16,073 bases of DNA from the NCBI GenBank assembly GCA_007132395.1, contig SLOR01000065.1, positions 1 through 16,073 of the forward strand, given 5' to 3'. The DNA comes from Bacteroidales bacterium. GTDB taxonomy: Bacteria; Bacteroidota; Bacteroidia; Bacteroidales; UBA7960. Below, piece after piece: positions 7,301 through 13,607 of the stretch. Below the pieces are notes generated by a model, which made no database searches, was not told the origin of the DNA, and worked only from the letters and a program-made list of their open reading frames with translations. Every line of letters starts with the position of its first letter. Position 1 is the first letter of the stretch. The translations under genes were made by a program, and so were the position numbers.

Positions 7301-10300
7301 AAACACCGATTTTGAGGCTTCCAACATCGAATACATCGAATTCTGGATGCTTGACCCGTTCATCTACAACCCCGAGCATCGCGGCGGTGACTTATACTTC
7401 AACCTGGGGGATGTTTCGGAAGATGTGCTGCGCGACGGAAGAAAAAGCTTTGAAAATGGTTTACCCACTTCCGACGAGGTGGTAAATGTGGATACTACCA
7501 TATGGGGAAGGGTGCCCACCTTACAGGCCATTGTAAACTCATTCGACAACAACCCCACAGCCCGCGAGTTTCAGGATATAGGGCTGGACGGATTGCGCAC
7601 CGAAGATGAAAGAACCTTTTTCCAGGAGGCTTTTCTGGATGTAATTGCCAGTATGTACGGCACCAACTCGCAAGCCTATCAGCAGGCATGGGAAGACCCC
7701 TCTGCCGATAATTTTCAGTATTTCAGAGGCTCCGAGCTGGATCAGAACGAGGTAGGAATTCTCGACCGGTACAAACGATTTAACGGAATGGAGGGCAACA
7801 GCCCCACTGCAGAGCAATCGCCTGAACCCTATCCTACCCAGGCTACCAACATTCCCAATACCGAGGATATCAATAAAGACGGAACCCTCAACGAGGCCGA
7901 AAGATACTTCCAGTACAGGGTAAGCCTCAGGCCGGAAGACATGGTGGTGGGCCAGAACTATATTTCCGATGTGGTGGAAGCAAGAGTTACCCTTAAGAAC
8001 GGGGAGGTGGATATTGTAAACTGGTATCAGTTTAAAATTCCCCTGCGCGACCCCAACCGCCAGGCCATTAACAACATTCAGGATTTTAAGTCCATCCGCT
8101 TTTTGCGCATGTTTATGAAGGACTTTGAAGAGCCGGTATTCTTGCGTTTCGCCACCCTGGAGCTTATCAGGGGTAACTGGAGAACATTCGACCGCTCGCT
8201 CACAGTACCCGGAGAATATATCCCCGTGGATAATACCGACACCTCATTTGAAGTGTTCACCGTGAATATCGAGGAAAATGGTACACGTTCTCCGATCCCC
8301 TATACCTTACCCCCGGGCATAGAAAGAGAGCAGGATTTGGGAACTACTACCCTGCAGCGCCGCAACGAGCAGTCGCTTGCCATGCGTTTCACCAATCTTA
8401 AGGATGGAGATGCCCGCGCGGTGTATAAAACTGCCGACCTCGACATGAGGCAATACCGCCGTATCAAAATGTTTGCCCATGCCGAAGCTTTCGGAAACGA
8501 GCAGGACCTTCGCGATAACGACATTACCGTATTCATCAGGCTGGGCTCCGATTTTACCAATAACTATTACGAATACGAAGTGCCCATGGAGGTTACGCCC
8601 TGGGCCACCGGACCAATCCGTGAGCTGGTGTGGCCCGAAGAAAATAATTTCGACGTTCACCTGGAAAGACTTACCAACCTTAAGCTTACCCGCAACATAC
8701 TCATGCGTGAAGCCTCCAGCGGCATTACCCTGGCAACCCCTTACACCGAATATGACGGCAATAACAAAATGACCGTGGTGGGAACACCCACCCTGAGCAA
8801 TGTGAAGGTTATCATGATTGGTGTGCGCAACCCCAAAAGGACATTCAGCACGCCCGATGACGATGGCATGCCCAAGTCGGCAGAAGTATGGGTTAACGAA
8901 TTGCGATTGTACGAATTCGAAGACCAGGGAGGATGGGCTGCTTCAGGAAGGGTGAATGCACAGCTGGCCGATTTGGGAAACCTTACTGTGGCAGGATTTA
9001 CCAGTACCCCGGGATTCGGAAGCATCGAGCAAAAGGTTAGCGACCGAAGCAAGGAATATGTCCGGTCGTACGACATTGCATCCAACCTGGAGTTGGGCAA
9101 GTTCTTCCCCGAAAACTTCGGATTGAGGATACCTTTTCACTTCAGCTTTTCTGAGTCGTTTACCGACCCTCAATATAACCCTCTTAACCCCGACATTCTG
9201 TTTCGCGATGACCTGGACTCTTACGAAACAGATGCTGAAAGAGACTCCATCCGCAATATCGCACAGGATTATGTAAGAAGAAAAAGTTTCAATTTCAGCA
9301 ACGTGGGCAAAAGCCGGCTTACTCCGGGAGGAAGCAACCGGTTTTACCAGATTGAAAATTTTGACGTCACTTATTCCTATTCAGAGGTATTCGCACGCAC
9401 CATCGACATTGAATACGACAGGCAGAAGCTGTGGAGAGGCGCCATCGGCTACAACTGGCAAACTACCCCGCAAAATATAACTCCTTTCTCCGGGGTAGAC
9501 ATGTTTTCAGGAAATGCTTTCAGGCTTTTTCGTGACTTCAATTTCTACTACATGCCGCGTATGGTTTCTTTCCGAACCATTATGGACAGGGGATACAGCG
9601 AATCTTTGATGCGCGACAAAAGCAGCTATCAGATTATCCTGGAGCCCAACTATGTAAAAACTTTTTCATGGGACAGGATTTACGATATCCGCTACGATAT
9701 CACCCGGGCGCTGAAACTGGAGTTTACCGCCACCAACAATGCCCGTATTGACGAGCCCCCGGGACGAATTAATCGTAACGACGATGATTATTCATGGAAA
9801 AGAGACAGCATCATAAACAATATCCGGAGTTTTGGCCGCACCACCTTTTACACCCACAGGGCTAATATTACCTACAACCTGCCCATTAACAAACTGCCCA
9901 TGCTCGACTGGGTAACATCCAATGCAGGTTATGCAGCAGATTTTGACTGGCAGGCAGCACCCCTGGCGGCAACACGATTGGGTAATACAGTGGAAAATTC
10001 CAATACCAAACGATTAAATGTGAACGCCAACTTTGTAAACCTTTACAATAAAGTAGGATTTCTGAGACAGATAAACCAGAAGGGTATGGCCCGCGCGCCC
10101 CAGCAGCAACGTCCGCAACAACGCCCGCAGCAAGCACAAGCCCAGCCCGAAGAAGATGATGAGGAAAGAACCAATTACTTTAAAGTGGCCACTGAAAGCT
10201 TCCTGCGATTGCTTATGGGAGTGCGCAACTTCAGTATCAACTACACCGAAAGTAATGGTACACGCTTGCCCGGCTTTTTGCCTGAGCCTTCCATTTTGGG

Positions 10301-11567
10301 CCAGGACTGGGACTTTGAAACCACAGGCTATGGTGCACCGGGGCTGGGCTTTATCTTTGGCAGCCAGGAAGATATTCGCACACGAGCCATTTCCGGAAAC
10401 TGGATTACCGACGACCCCATGCTCAACAATGCTTACGTGACCAATTACACACAAAATATATCCGCAAGGTCGCAGTTCGAACCCCTGCCCCACCTGCGCA
10501 TTGAGTTTACTGCACTAAGAAATTATGCCCGCATCCATTCTGAGTACTTTAAAGCCGACGAAGAAGGCTCCTTCGGCTCTTTCAGCCCCCAGACCACAGG
10601 TAGCTTCAGTATCTCATTCCTTTCGCTGGCAACAACATTTGAGGGTACTAATGACGATTATACCTCTGAGGCTTTTGAAAACTTTAAAACGTATCGGCAC
10701 GATATGGCCCGGCGCCTGGCTGAAGACAACCCCAACTGGAGCGGAGAATACTCCGATACAACCGGCTTCCCCGTGGGCTATGGCCCTACCTCACAGGATG
10801 TGCTTATCCCTGCCTTTATGGCTGCCTATGCCGGCTGGGACCCTTCAAACTCCAAAACCAACCCTTTCCTGAATATCCCCATGCCCAACTGGAGGCTTAC
10901 CTACGATGGGCTTTCACGCATTGATGCCGTTCGCAGGTACTTCCAGACCATCACCATTGCCCATGGCTACCGCAGTACATTTACGGTTAACTCCTATCGC
11001 TCTATCCCACAGTACAGGGAAAGAGGCGGATTCCCATCTGCCATGGACGAGCGGGGCAATTTTATTCCGGAGCTGGAAATTGGCCAGGTTTCTATCAATG
11101 AACAATTTAATCCGCTCATTAGCATCGACATGACCTGGGTAAACAGCCTGATGACACGATTACAATACAACAGCTCAAGAAACATCGGCCTCAGCTTTGC
11201 CAACAACCAGGTTACTGATTTGAAAACAAGAGAAGTGATTATCGGAACGGGTTACCGCTTCAAGGATTTGGCATTTAACCTGGCCCAGGGCAACAACACC
11301 CAGAGGATACAAAGCGACCTTGTGTTAAGGCTCGACATGTCGTTCCGCCAAAACAGAACAGTGCTCAGAAAGCTGGTGGAAGAGGTAGATGTGATTTCTG
11401 CAGGGCAAAATACAGTAGGTATAAACTTCTCTGCCGACTACCAGGTTAGTGCAAGGGTAAACATGCGGTTGTTCTACGACAGAACCATCACCAATCCTTT
11501 CGTATCCAACCAGTTCCCCACATCCAATACCCATGCGGGATTCAGCTTCCGGTTTATGCTGATGTAA
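4320..11567 (+). CDS. sprA: Cell surface protein SprA/Sov, T9SS outer-membrane translocon
   Basis: SprA (Sov in Porphyromonas) forms the giant single-chain outer-membrane barrel through which type IX secretion substrates are exported; gliding adhesins also need it. The 2415-residue length matches the family (about 2,300-2,500). A signal peptide is visible: basic start, hydrophobic KGSLLLLFAITLPG, and a probable cut after ASA at residue 39. SprA N-terminal-type sequence follows, including GGSTIDIRPTGSAELIFGV and the segment around LPLPGTLISGNQGLFGFK. The C-terminal half has many alternating aromatic/polar strands and ends in GFSFRFMLM, a typical barrel-closing strand. Two EF-hand-like loops occur at residues 1086-1097 and 1183-1194, and a Gln/Pro-rich then acidic stretch lies at 1927-1949. 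The start codon is TTG: the next in-frame Met is residue 33, inside the signal peptide, so no ATG fits. It follows ruvA by 12 bases. The reading frame is intact; assignment is very secure. Confidence 0.96.
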   Translation: MSKKTLLVLNVLQSLKLYKGSLLLLFAITLPGMDAIASAEPGTTNALAYSSMLSDTLLQEVQPVPTTSPATPADYIFQQQQPSTFRLSNPDNVTTEIHYDPDTRRYYKVTRVGDRVVGRPTYMSFEEYMSYDMDRSLRQYWDQKAKPQAFERQDGIIPQIYVGGEVFDRIFGGSTIDIRPTGSAELIFGVLSNRREDPALDERRRQTTNFDFQQKIQLAVQAQIGEKIEIQSNYNTEASFDFENKMKLEYRGHEDEILQLIEAGDVTLPLPGTLISGNQGLFGFKTQLRFGNTTVTSVFSQQRTESKSIEVQGGAQTTEYEFKADDYEENRHYFLAQYFRDNYDDALATLPVISSNIIINKLEVWITNIGAATEDNRNIVAFADLGEADPHNQAVGGSPVKAPSNFSNDIYGLVQNSPVRSISQTNSYLSQHPAGFSAGTDFETIENARRLRENEYTFNPRLGFISLNQTVSPDHVLAVAFEYTIIGDTTTYRVGEFSNQVSAPGSLIVKLLKSTAVDTRLPIWDLMMKNVYSIGAFQVNRQDFRLNILYEDEELGVPIGFLNEGPVEGMPLIRVMGLDRLNTQLDPVPDGVFDFVDNAATQGGTIQSSNGRIYFPVVEPFGSHLRKMLIDPELGDKYAFDSLYTTTKYRAQQFPEKNRFILEGRYKSASGSEIPLNAINIPPGSVVVTAGGVPLTENVDYTVDYTLGRVRIINEGILNSGTPIRISLESSSLFNIQTKTLMGTHVDHRVNENLSIGGTIMRLSERPLTQKVNYGDEPIANTIWGLNTTYQTESLFLTRMLDRLPFYSSTTPSRITFIGEFAHLIPGHSRLIGSAGTAYIDDFEGSKSSIDLKNVHSWSIASTPQHQTQPGMFPEAAPGTGLAFRFNNARLAWYIIDRLFWDNNNLTPGHIRGDSEQQSNHYVREVRENELWPNKDNPTGIPSSIPVLNLAFYPSERGMYNYDTRPSAYSSGMAQDGSLINPASRWGGIMRPIQNTDFEASNIEYIEFWMLDPFIYNPEHRGGDLYFNLGDVSEDVLRDGRKSFENGLPTSDEVVNVDTTIWGRVPTLQAIVNSFDNNPTAREFQDIGLDGLRTEDERTFFQEAFLDVIASMYGTNSQAYQQAWEDPSADNFQYFRGSELDQNEVGILDRYKRFNGMEGNSPTAEQSPEPYPTQATNIPNTEDINKDGTLNEAERYFQYRVSLRPEDMVVGQNYISDVVEARVTLKNGEVDIVNWYQFKIPLRDPNRQAINNIQDFKSIRFLRMFMKDFEEPVFLRFATLELIRGNWRTFDRSLTVPGEYIPVDNTDTSFEVFTVNIEENGTRSPIPYTLPPGIEREQDLGTTTLQRRNEQSLAMRFTNLKDGDARAVYKTADLDMRQYRRIKMFAHAEAFGNEQDLRDNDITVFIRLGSDFTNNYYEYEVPMEVTPWATGPIRELVWPEENNFDVHLERLTNLKLTRNILMREASSGITLATPYTEYDGNNKMTVVGTPTLSNVKVIMIGVRNPKRTFSTPDDDGMPKSAEVWVNELRLYEFEDQGGWAASGRVNAQLADLGNLTVAGFTSTPGFGSIEQKVSDRSKEYVRSYDIASNLELGKFFPENFGLRIPFHFSFSESFTDPQYNPLNPDILFRDDLDSYETDAERDSIRNIAQDYVRRKSFNFSNVGKSRLTPGGSNRFYQIENFDVTYSYSEVFARTIDIEYDRQKLWRGAIGYNWQTTPQNITPFSGVDMFSGNAFRLFRDFNFYYMPRMVSFRTIMDRGYSESLMRDKSSYQIILEPNYVKTFSWDRIYDIRYDITRALKLEFTATNNARIDEPPGRINRNDDDYSWKRDSIINNIRSFGRTTFYTHRANITYNLPINKLPMLDWVTSNAGYAADFDWQAAPLAATRLGNTVENSNTKRLNVNANFVNLYNKVGFLRQINQKGMARAPQQQRPQQRPQQAQAQPEEDDEERTNYFKVATESFLRLLMGVRNFSINYTESNGTRLPGFLPEPSILGQDWDFETTGYGAPGLGFIFGSQEDIRTRAISGNWITDDPMLNNAYVTNYTQNISARSQFEPLPHLRIEFTALRNYARIHSEYFKADEEGSFGSFSPQTTGSFSISFLSLATTFEGTNDDYTSEAFENFKTYRHDMARRLAEDNPNWSGEYSDTTGFPVGYGPTSQDVLIPAFMAAYAGWDPSNSKTNPFLNIPMPNWRLTYDGLSRIDAVRRYFQTITIAHGYRSTFTVNSYRSIPQYRERGGFPSAMDERGNFIPELEIGQVSINEQFNPLISIDMTWVNSLMTRLQYNSSRNIGLSFANNQVTDLKTREVIIGTGYRFKDLAFNLAQGNNTQRIQSDLVLRLDMSFRQNRTVLRKLVEEVDVISAGQNTVGINFSADYQVSARVNMRLFYDRTITNPFVSNQFPTSNTHAGFSFRFMLM

Positions 11568-11580
11568 ATAAAAGCTATGT

Positions 11581-11599
11581 GGAATGCCGAAAGGCTTCC
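11581..11599. terminator. Possible hairpin between convergent genes sprA and the epimerase
   Basis: GGAA-T-GCC-GAAA-GGC-TTCC forms a short stem with one bulged T and a GNRA-type GAAA tetraloop, in the 61-base gap between two convergent genes. On the plus strand no T tract follows. On the minus strand, CTTTTATTT follows after a few bases, which would suit termination of the epimerase transcript within the end of sprA. The stem is short, so this is tentative. Confidence 0.35.
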
Positions 11600-11628
11600 G
11601 ATAGTTGGAACCCATTCACCTGCTAATA

Positions 11629-12567
11629 TCACATATCAAAATGTGACGAGAAGGAGAATTTATTTTTGAAGTTGATAAGTTCTTCCCTGAAACTGATGGG
11701 GGTTGTGGTTTTCAGGGGTTCAATTCGCTCATCCTTTTCCACTTTTATTTCGCGCATTACCAGGTGCTGGTTTACATAAATCATATCCATGTGTGGATAG
11801 ATTTCTTTGATGGTTTCGGCAATTCCCGAAACGGAAAGGTTTTTATCCACCAGGTTATAGATGCCCGGCGATAGTGAAAAGTCGGGGTTAATAAGATTTC
11901 TCAGCACATGCACCACCTTATCCACATGAATAAAAGCGCGGGTCTGGTGTCCGTTACCATTAATCTGTACCCTTCCCATGAAATTTACCTCAAACATAAA
12001 GCGGTTGATAACCGCGTCAAAACGAACGCTGGGGCTATACCCGTAAACATTGCCACAGCGTATGATGCAGGCATTCATTTTAGCCATAAGCCTTTCCACA
12101 TGTTGCTCTCCTCTGAGCTTACTGCTTCCGTAAAAAGTTTTGGGATCGGGTATGGTTTGGATGGTATTGAATTCTTCCGAAGCTCCATATACTGAAGTGG
12201 TGCTCAGGTAAATAAACTGCTTTACATCACTTTCCTCCACGGCATATACCAGCTCGGCGGTGCCCCAGTGGTTTACCTGCTCGAAAAGGTGTGAGTTTTC
12301 TGTGGCATAGGGGGTGGATACAATAGCAGCAAGATGGAATACTACATCTATGCCCTGCAGTTCTTTACGGAGCTTACGCGAATCAAGCAATTCGCCGTTC
12401 ACAAACTGAATCTTATGGGGCTCGTAACGGGTATCCAGAAAGAGGTTGTAGTTTTTCCTGCTCAGGTTATCGTAAACCACCACCTTTTCTACCTGTGGAA
12501 CCTTCAGTAGTTCGAAAACAAGTTCATTCCCTATATAGCCGGCTCCTCCGGTAATGAGAATCTTCAT
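11629..12567 (-). CDS. NAD-dependent epimerase/dehydratase (extended SDR family)
   Basis: The 312-residue product is an extended short-chain dehydrogenase/reductase that probably acts on a nucleotide-linked sugar, although the substrate is unknown. The dinucleotide-binding motif GGAGYIG is at 7-13, and Asp33 at the end of the second strand fits NAD preference. HLAA at 78-81, STTSVYG at 122-128 and the catalytic pair Tyr146/Lys150 (YGSSK) are in the expected places. RCGNVYG at 170-176 and RAFIHVDKV at 210-218 mark the substrate-domain region typical of sugar epimerases/dehydratases. I chose the ATG at 12567, which opens directly with MKILITGG; a TTG two codons upstream would add only two residues. 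The gene lies 37 bases downstream of the adenylyl-sulfate reductase gene on the same strand, so the two may be cotranscribed, but no glycosyltransferase or polysaccharide genes are present to suggest a pathway. Candidates include a UDP-sugar 4-epimerase-like enzyme; I would not name one. Confidence 0.88.
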   Translation of the reverse strand: MKILITGGAGYIGNELVFELLKVPQVEKVVVYDNLSRKNYNLFLDTRYEPHKIQFVNGELLDSRKLRKELQGIDVVFHLAAIVSTPYATENSHLFEQVNHWGTAELVYAVEESDVKQFIYLSTTSVYGASEEFNTIQTIPDPKTFYGSSKLRGEQHVERLMAKMNACIIRCGNVYGYSPSVRFDAVINRFMFEVNFMGRVQINGNGHQTRAFIHVDKVVHVLRNLINPDFSLSPGIYNLVDKNLSVSGIAETIKEIYPHMDMIYVNQHLVMREIKVEKDERIEPLKTTTPISFREELINFKNKFSFSSHFDM

Positions 12568-12604
12568 AGTCAAGCTTTTTGATACAATCAGATGATTCGT
12601 TCTA

Positions 12605-13288
12605 TTATCCCTTTGTTGTTTTTATTTCGCCGGGTTTACAGCATATGGGTTCAGTATGCAGTCCGCAGTCTTTTTTCTTCATTCCATACCACCTGCCCTC
12701 ACGGGAGTTCTGTTTATGAACGGGCTGTGTGCAGGGCTCGCATCCTATGCTTCTGTATCCTTTTGCCTCAAGCGGATGCACAGGAAGGTCATATTTATTG
12801 ATGTATTCTGCTATCTGCGTCTCGCTCCAGTCGAGCATGGGGTGATATCGTGTGGCTCTGGCTCCTGTGGGCTGAAACACTTCAAGCTGGCTTCTTTCTT
12901 TACTCTGATCGGCCCTTACCCCATTAATCCAGATATCATAATGCTCAAGAAGCTTTTCAACAGGCTGTATTTTATTAAGGTAGCAACAGTAGTCGGGGTC
13001 AAAGGTAAATAAAAGATTTCCTGCCGCATCCCGTTGCAGGTTTTTAGGTACCTGGGGCACCAAATCTACCACATTAATACCCAACAAATCAGCCACTTTG
13101 TTTTTATAAACAATGGTTTCGGGAAAGTGGTAGCCGGTATTTAGAAAATATACAGGGATGCCACTGTCAATGCGGCTGATGATGTGTAACAACACAAGGC
13201 TCTGAGTTTGAAAGGAAGACGTAACAAACATACTTTTCCCTTCGCGGGTAAAAGTGGTGAGGGTGTTTTTGATTTCGTTGAATTGCAT
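12605..13288 (-). CDS. cysH: Adenylyl-sulfate (APS) reductase, 4Fe-4S CysH type
   Basis: This 227-residue protein should reduce adenylyl sulfate to sulfite and AMP with thioredoxin in assimilatory sulfate reduction. A modified PP-loop, SSFQTQS, lies at 24-30, followed by FLNTGYHFPET at 48-58. Four iron-sulfur ligands are present as CC at 101-102 and CEPC at 183-186; this pattern marks the 4Fe-4S APS reductases, while PAPS-specific CysH proteins lack it. The catalytic cysteine is Cys208 in KKDCGLH, where Asp replaces the commoner Glu. The protein ends with an additional Cys216-Cys217 pair in a short tail. I chose the ATG at 13288 because the upstream in-frame TTG at 13369 lies before the likely promoter and would add a basic 27-residue extension unrelated to the fold. 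No ATP sulfurylase, APS kinase or sulfite reductase genes are in the window, so the rest of the pathway must be elsewhere. The epimerase gene follows after 37 bases. Confidence 0.9.
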   Translation of the reverse strand: MQFNEIKNTLTTFTREGKSMFVTSSFQTQSLVLLHIISRIDSGIPVYFLNTGYHFPETIVYKNKVADLLGINVVDLVPQVPKNLQRDAAGNLLFTFDPDYCCYLNKIQPVEKLLEHYDIWINGVRADQSKERSQLEVFQPTGARATRYHPMLDWSETQIAEYINKYDLPVHPLEAKGYRSIGCEPCTQPVHKQNSREGRWYGMKKKDCGLHTEPICCKPGEIKTTKG

Positions 13289-13312
13289 GGCACGGGTAGA
13301 AGTTTTAGTACG

Positions 13313-13320
13313 CAAACCTA
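13313..13320 (-). promoter_or_regulatory. -7 promoter element of the cysH-epimerase unit
   Basis: Read on the minus strand this is TAGGTTTG, a perfect TAnnTTTG match. Transcription would begin near 13308, about 20 bases before the cysH ATG at 13288. A convincing -33 TTTG box is not visible. The element faces away from the DAHP synthase promoter, and the two are separated by about 215 bases. Confidence 0.5.
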
Positions 13321-13430
13321 CATATTTTTTTCTATTAAACACTATATCCAACTGGCAAAACACAGGCAAAAGAAAACATTTTTCCTATGGCAGGTAAAAC
13401 CGGTGATTATGCCCTATCATAACGCATTGA

Positions 13431-13507
13431 ACAACTTGAGTTGTATTTGAGAAGGTTTCAAAAGTGTCAAATATTCAACTTCCGGTTAACTTAAGGCTAT
13501 AGAGCCT
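13431..13507. repeat. Two small inverted repeats in the cysH/DAHP synthase divergent region
   Basis: ACAACT-TG-AGTTGT at 13431-13444 is a 6-base palindrome with a 2-base spacer. AGGCT-ATAG-AGCCT at 13494-13507 is a 5-base stem with a 4-base loop, followed by a T-rich stretch (GTTTTCATTTTG) that runs into the DAHP synthase promoter. Their place between divergent promoters would suit operator sites, and the second also looks like a weak terminator. Both are short enough to arise by chance. The rest of the 319-base gap (13289-13607) holds no gene that I can support. Confidence 0.3.
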
Positions 13508-13534
13508 GTTTTCATTTTGTTGCATTTTAGTTAT

Positions 13535-13542
13535 TAACTTTG
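13535..13542 (+). promoter_or_regulatory. -7 promoter element of the DAHP synthase/chorismate mutase gene
   Basis: TAACTTTG is a perfect TAnnTTTG match. A TTTTG at 13515-13519 lies 15 bases upstream, somewhat closer than the usual -33 box. Transcription would start near 13547. The in-frame TTG at 13554 would then have a leader of only about 7 bases, which favours one of the ATG starts at 13608 or 13629. Confidence 0.55.
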
Positions 13543-13607
13543 CAGCTGCATTTTTGCCCGACACCAACAAACCCACAATCCCATTTGTTGTGCTTTATGA
13601 TGTAAAG

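Noticed and set aside
7866..7901. Dockerin or cellulosome-type domain suggested by the DINKDGTLNEAE loop
   Set aside because: Dockerins need two such loops in tandem about 20-30 residues apart with a conserved helix. Here the second loop is 97 residues away within a clear SprA protein.
12656..13012. A 118-codon plus-strand frame opposite cysH
   Set aside because: The minus-strand frame contains the complete APS reductase motif set, while the plus-strand product has no family features.
13289..13369. A 27-residue extension of CysH from TTG at 13369
   Set aside because: It contains the perfect -7 promoter element on the coding strand and has no similarity to the CysH fold.
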